From Pandoraea sp. (GTDB lineage Bacteria > Pseudomonadota > Gammaproteobacteria > Burkholderiales > Burkholderiaceae), in NCBI RefSeq assembly GCF_004297875.1, contig NZ_SCSK01000044.1:18352-82351 (forward strand): a stretch of DNA of 64,000 bases. Reading direction: 5' to 3'. This document shows, one piece after another, positions 1 to 6,845 of the stretch (position 1 is the stretch's first letter; every line of letters begins with the position of its first letter). Both the position numbers and the translations under genes were made by a program. The notes under the pieces are model-generated. The model had not been told where the DNA came from. It was given only the letters and a program-made list of their open reading frames with translations, and searched no databases.

Positions 1-671
1 TCGGTCGTGCCCTTGTAGATGTCGTTACCTTCGACGTTGCCGTAGAAATTGAGTGTGCTGGCGCGCAACAGCTCGCCGGCTTGCTTGATGACGTCGTTGC
101 CCTTGATGATCTCTTCGCCGATATTGAGCAACCCGATGCTGGGCCGCTCCTTGCCGCCGACGGCCGACACCAGCGCATATCCCATTTCGGCGAATTGCAG
201 CAAATGCGTCGGTTCGCAATCGACGTTGGCCCCCAGGTCGAGCACGGTGGTGTAACCGCCGGTTTCGTTAGGTAGCTGCGTGGCAATCGCGGGCCGCTCG
301 ATGCCGACCAGCGTCTTGAGGACATAGCGAGACACAGCCATCAGCGCGCCGGTATTGCCGGCCGATATGCACGCCTGGGCCTGCCCATCCTTCACCAGGT
401 TCAGCGCGACCCGCATCGACGAATCTTTCTTTTTGCGCAGCGCGACTTCGACCGAGTCGTCCATCGATACCACTTCGGACGCCTGCACGACCGACAGGCG
501 GGGGTGAGCCTGGGCTCTCAGTTTGGCCAGTTGCGCCTGAATCGGCTGCTCCAGCCCGACCAATACGAGTTCGACATCGTCGGTGTGCTGCACGAATTTG
601 ACTGCTGCGGGCACCGTAACCGCTGGGCCGTGGTCCCCGCCCATACAGTCGATCGTCATTCTGACTGTCAT
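1..671 (-). CDS. plsX: Phosphate acyltransferase PlsX (3' part cut by window edge)
   Basis: PlsX makes acyl-phosphate from acyl-ACP, feeding PlsY in phospholipid synthesis; it is a peripheral membrane/cytosolic enzyme. The N-terminus reads [16 protein letters not shown], the family hallmark, and the reading frame is open to the window edge, where the conserved [13 protein letters not shown] segment appears. About 223 of the usual 340 or so residues are present; the C-terminus lies outside the window. I chose the ATG at 671 because the next in-frame ATG (659) would drop the leading MTVR found in relatives. It follows yceD and rpmF on the same strand, the standard yceD-rpmF-plsX order, but a strong hairpin lies between rpmF and plsX. 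Confidence 0.97.
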   Translation of the reverse strand, partial: MTVRMTIDCMGGDHGPAVTVPAAVKFVQHTDDVELVLVGLEQPIQAQLAKLRAQAHPRLSVVQASEVVSMDDSVEVALRKKKDSSMRVALNLVKDGQAQACISAGNTGALMAVSRYVLKTLVGIERPAIATQLPNETGGYTTVLDLGANVDCEPTHLLQFAEMGYALVSAVGGKERPSIGLLNIGEEIIKGNDVIKQAGELLRASTLNFYGNVEGNDIYKGTT

Positions 672-710
672 GCGTGTCGACGTAGTTGGCTTGTAGAGTT
701 TGATTCACTA

Positions 711-744
711 ATAAAAAAGCGGCATGTCACCGCCGCTTTTTTAT
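711..744. terminator. Bidirectional intrinsic terminator-like hairpin between rpmF and plsX
   Basis: A 13-bp stem (711-723 pairing with 732-744) with an 8-nt loop. It has a GCGGC/GCCGC core flanked by A6 on one side and T6 on the other, so it would work as a rho-independent terminator on either strand. Only about 40 nt separate it from the plsX start, too short for a full independent promoter downstream, so partial read-through or RNA processing is likely. Confidence 0.75.
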
Positions 745-808
745 CACTTCAAACGATTCGAAGATGCCGGCAAAGCGAAGCATGCAGCGAATCGCTTGCG
801 TGCAGCAA

Positions 809-988
809 TCAGTCGTTTTTGGTCTTGACCACTTTGCGACCGCGGTAGAAACCGTTCGGCGTGATGTGGTGACGCAGGTGCGCCTCACCCGAAGTCGGCT
901 CGACGGCCAGGGGCAATTGACCCAGAAAATCGTGCGAGCGGTGCATGCCGCGCTTCGACGGCGATTTTTTGTTCTGTTGAACAGCCAT
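809..988 (-). CDS. rpmF: 50S ribosomal protein L32
   Basis: A 59-residue basic protein starting [20 protein letters not shown] and ending KVVKTKND, an unmistakable bacterial L32 of normal length. It lacks the four-cysteine zinc ribbon found in some L32 paralogues, so it is the zinc-independent form. A strong Shine-Dalgarno (TGAGGAG) precedes the ATG at 988. It lies between yceD (upstream) and plsX (downstream) on the same strand. Confidence 0.98.
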   Translation of the reverse strand: MAVQQNKKSPSKRGMHRSHDFLGQLPLAVEPTSGEAHLRHHITPNGFYRGRKVVKTKND

Positions 989-1078
989 GATAACTCCTCA
1001 GAATTTTGCGAATTTTAACACAGTTCAGGCGCCCGCCGTTGACCAGATCCGGTCAAGGCGCGATGACGCGTGAGTTCC

Positions 1079-1669
1079 TTACTTGCCGCCACTGCCTGAC
1101 GTGCGCTTTAGCGCGGCCAGCGCGGCGAACGGCGACGGCTTGTCATGCTCCTCCTCCGGCACCTGCTCGGCCTGTCCGTCAGCGCCGGTGACCAGACTGG
1201 CATGGACTTCCGGGCAAACCTCGTGTTTCGGCACCAGCGGGAGCGCCAACAGCAATTCTTCTTCCACCAACTCGACCAGGTCGAAATTTACCGAGCCGAC
1301 GATCGCCTCGGGCAGCGTATCGTCCGCCAGGCAGGCATCGGCCTGTGCCTCGTCGCGCACGACTTCGAACACCGTCTCGGTCGCCATCGGGTGCCGATAA
1401 GGCGTCATGCAGCGCTGGCATTCCAGCCACATGTCGCCCGCAACCGCCAGACGAAGGTATTGCCGCATCGCCACACCACCATCGGCGCGATGCTCGCTGT
1501 GTTCAAAGCCCTGTGCGCGCCAGTGGAATACCACGGCCAAACGCTCGGTTACTGGCACAGCCGCCGGAACTTCGGTTAACATGCGCGGCAACTCCTGCAC
1601 GGGCAAATCGCCTTCGGCGATCATCCCGGTACGGGCGAATTCGAAAAGATTAACCACGTATTCGCGCAT
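1079..1669 (-). CDS. yceD: DUF177 family protein YceD
   Basis: A 196-residue protein of the DUF177/YceD family, which is linked to 23S rRNA accumulation in bacteria and plants and is nearly always encoded just upstream of rpmF. Visible hallmarks are the C84-x2-C87 pair, the acidic/aliphatic stretch around residues 127-148 and a further Cys at 152 after PKHE. An upstream in-frame ATG at 1699 adds ten residues, but the ATG at 1669 gives the family-typical start MREYVVNLFEF and has an AAGGCGG-like ribosome binding site. It is the first gene of the yceD-rpmF-plsX unit. Confidence 0.93.
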   Translation of the reverse strand: MREYVVNLFEFARTGMIAEGDLPVQELPRMLTEVPAAVPVTERLAVVFHWRAQGFEHSEHRADGGVAMRQYLRLAVAGDMWLECQRCMTPYRHPMATETVFEVVRDEAQADACLADDTLPEAIVGSVNFDLVELVEEELLLALPLVPKHEVCPEVHASLVTGADGQAEQVPEEEHDKPSPFAALAALKRTSGSGGK

Positions 1670-1731
1670 ACATCCGCCGCCTTGCAGAGCCTTCGGCACA
1701 GCAAAGCCGCACCGAACCGGAAAAACGGTGG

Positions 1732-1760
1732 ATTCTAATTAAATTTTCTTTTTTCGTCAA
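1732..1760 (-). promoter_or_regulatory. Sigma70-type promoter for yceD-rpmF-plsX
   Basis: On the minus strand, TTGACG (1760-1755), a 17-bp AT-rich spacer and TAGAAT (1737-1732). Both hexamers match consensus at 5 of 6 positions. The start site would be near 1725, about 55 nt before the yceD start codon. Confidence 0.7.
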
Positions 1761-1774
1761 ACACTTAAAGCCCC

Positions 1775-2383
1775 ATGCCGCTACACAGCAATCCGCCACT
1801 GATCCTTGCCTCGGGCTCCCGCTACCGACGCGAGTTGCTCGAGCGGCTGCGCGTTTCGTTCACGGTCCAGGCGCCGCATGTCGACGAAACGCCCCTGACC
1901 GGCGAAAGCCCGCACGAGACGGCACTGCGGCTGGCACGGGAAAAAGCGCATGCGGTCGCCGCGGCACACCCGAATGCCGTCGTCATCGGCTCCGACCAGG
2001 TCGCGATGCTCGACGGGCGGCAGATCGGCAAACCCGGCGATCACCCGACCGCCATGGCCCAGTTGCGCATGATGCGCGGCAAGGTTGTCGAATTCCACAC
2101 GGCGCTTTGCGTGCACGACGCGCGCTCGGGCCTGTCGCAGAGCGACGACGTGATGACTTTCGTGACGGTTCGCGACCTGCCGGACGAGACGCTTGACGCC
2201 TATTTGCGTGCCGAGGAGCCTTACGACTGTGCCGGTAGCGCCAAATCCGAGGGGCTCGGGATCATGCTGCTCGAGAAAGTGGAGTCCACCGATCCCACCG
2301 CGCTGATCGGCCTGCCATTGATCGCGCTGACGACCATGCTGATGCGCGCCGGCTTCACTCTGCCCGCCTCGCAAGCCCAATGA
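1775..2383 (+). CDS. Maf/YceF-type nucleotide pyrophosphatase
   Basis: A 202-residue Maf-family protein, a house-cleaning nucleoside triphosphate pyrophosphatase. The LILASGSRYRRELLERL start, the VDETP segment, the GSDQVAMLDG motif and the DCAGSAKSEGLGI segment match the YceF subgroup, which is known to hydrolyse 7-methyl-GTP, rather than the UTP/dTTP-type YhdE. The gene is divergent from yceD. Its stop overlaps the start of the next gene (ATGA at 2380-2383), implying translational coupling. Confidence 0.92.
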   Translation: MPLHSNPPLILASGSRYRRELLERLRVSFTVQAPHVDETPLTGESPHETALRLAREKAHAVAAAHPNAVVIGSDQVAMLDGRQIGKPGDHPTAMAQLRMMRGKVVEFHTALCVHDARSGLSQSDDVMTFVTVRDLPDETLDAYLRAEEPYDCAGSAKSEGLGIMLLEKVESTDPTALIGLPLIALTTMLMRAGFTLPASQAQ

Positions 2384-3096
2384 CCGGCGCAATTTACCTG
2401 ATTCCCAATACACTGGGCCCCGCCACCGCCGGCGGCCTTGCTGCCGTCTTGCCGGACGAGGTCAGGCACTGCGCCGCGCGGCTCGAATATTTCATCGGAG
2501 AACAGGCCAAGAGCACTCGGGCTTTCCTGAAATTGGCGGGCTGTTCCAAGCCTCTTCAGGAAATTACGATCCGAGAGCTGAATGTCAACACACCGCCAGC
2601 GGCCATCGACGCGTTGTTGGCACCGATCATGGCGGGCGCGGACGGCGGCCTCATTTCCGAAGCCGGCTGCCCGGCGGTCGCGGACCCAGGTGCCCTGCTG
2701 GTGCGCCGCGCTCATGAATTGGGCATCCGAGTCATCCCGCTGGTGGGTCCCAGCTCGATATTACTGGCTCTGATGGCATCCGGCCTGAACGGCCAAAGTT
2801 TCGCTTTCGCCGGCTATCTGCCGGTGGATCCCGCGGAGCGCATCAAACGCATCCGCGAGCTCGAACTGCGCTCGCGACGCGAGAAGCAGACTCAAATTTT
2901 CATCGAGACGCCATATCGCAATCAGGCCATGCTCGATGCGTTGCTCGGCACCTGCGCGGGCACCACGCTATTGTGCGTTGCGGTCGACCTGACCCAGACC
3001 GGAGAATCCGTCGTCAGTCACCGGGTTCAGGATTGGCCACGCAAGCGGCTGGACCTGCACAAGCGGCCCGCCATCTTTTTGCTGCTGGCTCAATAA
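2380..3096 (+). CDS. Short SAM-dependent methyltransferase, tetrapyrrole methylase fold (RsmI-like)
   Basis: A 238-residue protein of the tetrapyrrole methylase superfamily (COG0313-like). The ISEAGCPAVADPG segment and LVGPSSILLALMASGLNG are family hallmarks for SAM binding. RsmI, which 2'-O-methylates C1402 of 16S rRNA, is usually about 280 residues; this is shorter and belongs to a separate branch often found beside maf, so the substrate is unproven. It is coupled to maf by a 4-nt overlap. The stop is followed by a hairpin shared with convergent sppA. Confidence 0.85.
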   Translation: MTGAIYLIPNTLGPATAGGLAAVLPDEVRHCAARLEYFIGEQAKSTRAFLKLAGCSKPLQEITIRELNVNTPPAAIDALLAPIMAGADGGLISEAGCPAVADPGALLVRRAHELGIRVIPLVGPSSILLALMASGLNGQSFAFAGYLPVDPAERIKRIRELELRSRREKQTQIFIETPYRNQAMLDALLGTCAGTTLLCVAVDLTQTGESVVSHRVQDWPRKRLDLHKRPAIFLLLAQ

Positions 3097-3119
3097 AAAC
3101 CCCCGCGGCAAATGCGGGG
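3092..3119 (-). terminator. Rho-independent terminator of sppA
   Basis: CCCCGC (3101-3106) pairs with GCGGGG (3114-3119) around a 7-nt loop. Read on the minus strand, the stem is followed by GTTTTTATT, so it terminates the sppA-side transcript and overlaps the end of the convergent methyltransferase gene. Confidence 0.7.
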
Positions 3120-3142
3120 ATCGTCTAAGTGCGCGGGCACGC

Positions 3143-4165
3143 TCAGCGCATGGCCATGCGCCCGCTCATCACCAGCGTCTCGATGGCAGCGTTGCCCACC
3201 GCTGCCCCAAACCGCCTCGCCACCCGGTCGGGAAAGCTCTCCTTCACGGTGTAATCGACGATATCGCTGGCCTTGATGACATCGCGCGCCACGGAATCGA
3301 CCGTGCCGTAGCCGTCGGCCAGCCCGAGCTGAATGCTTTTCTCGCCCGTCCAGAACAGGCCGGAAAACAGTTGCGGATCATCCTTTAGCCGTGCGCCCCG
3401 CCCCTTTTTCACCGCGTCGATGAACTGGCGGTGCACCTCGGACAGCATCTGCAATGCATACGCCTTCTGCGTATCCGTCTCGGGAGAAAACGGGTCGAGG
3501 AACCCCTTGTTCTTGCCAGCCGTCAGCAAGCGGCGCTCGATGCCCAACTTGTCCATCAGGCCGGTGAAGCCGAACCCGTCCATCAATACGCCGATCGAAC
3601 CAACGATGCTGGCCTGATTGACGAAAATCTTGTCGGCCGCAGCCGCTACGTAATAACCGCCCGACGCGCACATCTCGTCGACCACCACATAGATCGGCTT
3701 GGCGGGATACTTGGCGCGCAGCCGCATGATCTCATCGTAAATGCGACCGGCCTGCACCGGACTGCCGCCTGGGCTGTTGATGCGCAGAATCACGCCCGCC
3801 GTCCCGCTATCGGCAAACGCCGAATCCAACGCCCTGTTGATCGAGTCGGCACTGGCTTGCCCGCTCGCGGAAATTTCGCCGGTCAATTTGACCAGCGCCG
3901 TGTGGCGGCCGGCGGTCGTCACCGGCGTCGCACCCGTGTCCATCAACGCCCAAGCAATCAGGCCGAACAGCGCGAGCGCCATCAATCGAAAAAATATCTT
4001 CCAACGACGCGCCGCCCGCTGCTCCTTGATCGTCGCGAGCAGCACCCTCTCGAGCAGGACCCGCTCCCACTTTTCATCGGGGCCGGCTCGGCCGGCGGTA
4101 TGGCGAGCCTCCGGCAGGCGCGGCTCGTCTCGGGAAGGGTTGTCGGGCGGGAAAGGTTCGGACAT
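3143..4165 (-). CDS. sppA: Signal peptide peptidase SppA (36K type, S49)
   Basis: A 340-residue S49 serine protease that degrades signal peptide remnants in the inner membrane. There is a single membrane anchor at about residues 57-75. The protease core carries NSPGGSPVQAG, then CASGGYY with the likely nucleophile Ser168. The family's Lys general base is probably Lys220 in AGKNKGFLDPF, about 52 residues later, as in Bacillus SppA. I chose the ATG at 4165; the longer frame would need a TTG at 4171. No strong Shine-Dalgarno is visible. It is followed by its own terminator and sits downstream of the Rieske, gph and rluC genes on the same strand. Confidence 0.94.
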   Translation of the reverse strand: MSEPFPPDNPSRDEPRLPEARHTAGRAGPDEKWERVLLERVLLATIKEQRAARRWKIFFRLMALALFGLIAWALMDTGATPVTTAGRHTALVKLTGEISASGQASADSINRALDSAFADSGTAGVILRINSPGGSPVQAGRIYDEIMRLRAKYPAKPIYVVVDEMCASGGYYVAAAADKIFVNQASIVGSIGVLMDGFGFTGLMDKLGIERRLLTAGKNKGFLDPFSPETDTQKAYALQMLSEVHRQFIDAVKKGRGARLKDDPQLFSGLFWTGEKSIQLGLADGYGTVDSVARDVIKASDIVDYTVKESFPDRVARRFGAAVGNAAIETLVMSGRMAMR

Positions 4166-4201
4166 GGCCAATCAGGAACAAAGCATTGAAAAAATGGCCG
4201 C

Positions 4202-4591
4202 TCAGGCCGGCGCCAGCGGTCGAATATCCCGCTCAGGCAACCAAACCACAATGGCCCCGCCATCGCTGTCACGCTCTTCGACGCGCAGCTTATGCAGCGC
4301 GCCGCCGCGGCACGGACCGCCAACGCAGCGGCCCGAGTCGGGCTCGTAAGTCGCACCGTGGGTCGAGCACATCAAGTATAAGCCGGAGCTCTCGAAAAAC
4401 TGCCCTTCGGCCCAGTCCAGCTCCATCGGTACATGCGCGCACTGATTGAGGTAGCCATGCACCTGTCCTTCGAAGCGAATCACGAAGGCGGGGGTGGCGC
4501 GACCGCCGACGCTCACCTGAAAGCGCACTCCCTGGCCACCATCGGTCAACGCCGAGCCGGCGCAAATCGGAATTGCCTCTTCGTCCGCCAT
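4202..4591 (-). CDS. Rieske [2Fe-2S] domain protein
   Basis: A 129-residue single-domain Rieske protein. The cluster ligands are visible as C51-x-H53 (CAHVPMELD) and C75-x2-H78 (CSTHGATY). With no transmembrane segment or catalytic domain, it resembles ferredoxin-type Rieske components rather than a bc1 subunit. The start ATG (4591) overlaps the gph stop as TGATG, which fixes the start and indicates coupling. Its redox partner is not evident from the neighbours; the gph-Rieske-sppA order is familiar in Burkholderia relatives. Confidence 0.92.
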   Translation of the reverse strand: MADEEAIPICAGSALTDGGQGVRFQVSVGGRATPAFVIRFEGQVHGYLNQCAHVPMELDWAEGQFFESSGLYLMCSTHGATYEPDSGRCVGGPCRGGALHKLRVEERDSDGGAIVVWLPERDIRPLAPA

Positions 4592-5253
4592 CAGACTCGC
4601 TCCAGCAGCCAAGCCCTCAGCTCATCGACGCTCTGGGCACAATAGCTCGGCCCCAGCGCGCGCAGGGCCTCGAGCGAATGAGCGCCGCCATAGGCTACGG
4701 CGACCCCGGCCGCGCCGGCATTGGCAGCCATCTGAAGATCGTGGGTCGTGTCGCCGATCATGACTGTGCGCGACAGGTCCTGCCCCAGTTCGCGGCCGAT
4801 CTCCTGCAGCATCGCCGGATGCGGCTTGGAAAACGTCTCGTCCGCGCATCGCGTGGCATCGAAGGCGCCAAGCAAGCCAACCGCCTCCAGGGCACGGTTG
4901 AGGCCGACCCGGGATTTACCGGTGGCAACGGCAAGAAAGCGGCCGCGTTCGCGCAGTTCCGCGAGCATCTCGCGCACGCCCGGAAACAGCACAGTCTCGT
5001 TGCCGCTGAGCAGATAATGGAATCGATAACGCTCCGACAGACGGGGATAATGGCTCGGATCGAGCGTTGGCGCGGCGGTTTGCAAGGCATCCCGCAACCC
5101 GAGCCCAATGACGTAACTGGCGACCTCGTCGGCAGGCACCGGCAAGTCGAGATCGCGGCAGGCCGCCTGGATGCAGCGGGTAATCGTGGGAGTCGAGTCC
5201 ATCAAGGTCCCGTCCCAATCGAACACGATCAGATCAAACTCAGCTTTTGGCAT
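4591..5253 (-). CDS. HAD-family hydrolase, phosphoglycolate phosphatase-like
   Basis: A 220-residue HAD superfamily phosphatase of the Gph/YniC-like class. Motif I is DWDGT with Asp12 and Asp14, motif II lies in the LAVATGKSR segment, and motif III/IV is MIGDTTHDLQMA. An alpha-helical cap occupies roughly residues 18-85. The substrate cannot be told from sequence; phosphoglycolate is the default guess. The 5' end overlaps rluC by 14 nt and the 3' end overlaps the Rieske gene, so all three are probably co-transcribed. Confidence 0.88.
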   Translation of the reverse strand: MPKAEFDLIVFDWDGTLMDSTPTITRCIQAACRDLDLPVPADEVASYVIGLGLRDALQTAAPTLDPSHYPRLSERYRFHYLLSGNETVLFPGVREMLAELRERGRFLAVATGKSRVGLNRALEAVGLLGAFDATRCADETFSKPHPAMLQEIGRELGQDLSRTVMIGDTTHDLQMAANAGAAGVAVAYGGAHSLEALRALGPSYCAQSVDELRAWLLERV

Positions 5254-6244
5254 TAACGCTCAAGTCTCGTAATTGTTGCAAAAACCGCTCGCAATCCTGC
5301 GGCAGGGGCGCTTCCAGCAGCAACGGCGTATTCAATATCGGGTGCACCAGACGCAAACGTCTCGCGTGTAGAAACATGCGTTTGAGCGACGGTCGGGCAT
5401 CCGCACGGCTTAGCGCACGGTTGGCGGAAAAATCGCCATATTTGTCGTCACCGACGATCGGCGTGCCCAAATGCGCCAAATGAACGCGAATCTGATGCGT
5501 CCGACCGGTCTTCAGTTCCGCTTCCAACAGGGAATATCCATCGATGACCTCGAGCCGGCGAAATATCGTGTGCGACGGCTGACCGTCCGCCTGGACTCTG
5601 ACGCGGCGCTCGCCTTCGGGGGTCAGATACTTGAAAAGCGGCGCCGTGACCGCGCGCTGGCTGTCCGTCCACGCACCGATCACGCAGGCGAGATAACGCT
5701 TGTCCATGCGGTTGTGACGAATCTGCTCGTGCATTCCGACCAGTGCCGCACGCTTTTTCGCAATCAACAGCACGCCGGACGTCTCCCGATCGAGTCGGTG
5801 CACCAGCTCCAGAAAGCGTTGCTGTGGATAAGCCTGGCGCAATTGCTCGATAACACCGAACGAGACGCCGCTGCCGCCATGCACGGCGACGCCCGCGGGC
5901 TTATCGATGGCCAGCAGGTAATCATCCTCGAAAACCACGGGAAATTTTGCCGCAGGCACGTTGGCCGGCGCCTCGGTCTGAGCAATCCGCACTGGCGGGA
6001 TCCGCACCACATCGCCCAGCACCAAACGGTATGCGGCATCGACCCGGCCTTTGTTCACGCGCACTTCGCCACTACGTAAAATGCGGTAGACGTGACTTTT
6101 GGGCACGCCTTTGCAATGGCGCAGCAGAAAATTATCGATGCGCTGCCCGCTGGCGTCGTCCCCGACCTCGATCAGCTTGACTTGGGGTCCAGCTGACGGC
6201 GTGGCTACCGGTGCATTGCGCCGGATTTTGCCTAACTCATTCAT
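5240..6244 (-). CDS. rluC: 23S rRNA pseudouridine synthase RluC
   Basis: A 334-residue RluA-family pseudouridine synthase; RluC modifies positions 955, 2504 and 2580 of 23S rRNA in E. coli. An N-terminal S4 RNA-binding domain (about 30-95) precedes the catalytic domain with HRLDRETSG, where Asp152 is the nucleophile. The segment ELKTGRTHQIRVHLAHLG is the family signature. It is divergent from rne, as in many proteobacteria, so the two genes for RNA maturation share a 600-bp control region. Confidence 0.95.
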   Translation of the reverse strand: MNELGKIRRNAPVATPSAGPQVKLIEVGDDASGQRIDNFLLRHCKGVPKSHVYRILRSGEVRVNKGRVDAAYRLVLGDVVRIPPVRIAQTEAPANVPAAKFPVVFEDDYLLAIDKPAGVAVHGGSGVSFGVIEQLRQAYPQQRFLELVHRLDRETSGVLLIAKKRAALVGMHEQIRHNRMDKRYLACVIGAWTDSQRAVTAPLFKYLTPEGERRVRVQADGQPSHTIFRRLEVIDGYSLLEAELKTGRTHQIRVHLAHLGTPIVGDDKYGDFSANRALSRADARPSLKRMFLHARRLRLVHPILNTPLLLEAPLPQDCERFLQQLRDLSVNAKS

Positions 6245-6305
6245 TATGAATATAATTTGTCAAACAGAGGTCGCCGGAAGCGGAACAATACCAAAATCCG
6301 GGCCT

Positions 6306-6344
6306 TTGCTGGTGCAAGCGTCAAACTTATATTCTACTTGCACC
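6306..6344 (+). promoter_or_regulatory. Candidate rne promoter overlapped by an inverted repeat
   Basis: TTGCTG (6306-6311), a 16-bp spacer and TATATT (6328-6333). A perfect 8-bp inverted repeat, GGTGCAAG (6311-6318) and CTTGCACC (6337-6344), brackets the -10 box. That is the geometry expected for a repressor operator, or for a hairpin at the very 5' end of the transcript. Confidence 0.45.
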
Positions 6345-6845
6345 CCGGGTAGGTTGCTTAGCCGGAAAAACAAGGCAACAAGTGATACGCACGGATCGCA
6401 TGCGCTGCAGGGACCGCGCCCACAGGCGGGTTCGGCGGTGTTGCGTGTCCGCAGGAATGAGTGTTTGGCAAAAGAATTTTTGACCAGCCAGCTTCGTTTA
6501 AGCTGACTGTTTTGTGAATAGCGTTACGCATAAAGTCATAAGAATTGAGCCGCCGCCGCAACCACCGCGCGCTGGCATGGCTAACGAGAAAAATCGATGG
6601 AATTTCTCGATTTACGGACTTCGGACTCGAATTGACCCTCCTGCAGCCCATGAGGGCGGCAATCAATTCCGGTCGAACGCGGTAGCGTTATCACAAGCGC
6701 CTGCGCGCTTTTGTGCCCTTCGGCCCAAGCGCCCCCGGCAATTCTCCCAGCCAGACGGTGCCTTCCTCGCGTGTTGAATAAATAATGCATGACAGTACCC
6801 GGCGCACCGGACGATCGGTCCAAGCGACGGGTGGGAGCCGTTTTC
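6345..6845 (+). promoter_or_regulatory. Long 5' leader of rne
   Basis: About 500 nt without a convincing gene on either strand, between the candidate promoter and the rne start. It contains a small hairpin (CAGCTT at 6489-6494 with AAGCTG at 6500-6505) followed by a T-rich run. In E. coli, RNase E autoregulates through hairpins in a long rne 5' UTR; a similar role here is inferred from position only. Confidence 0.5.
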
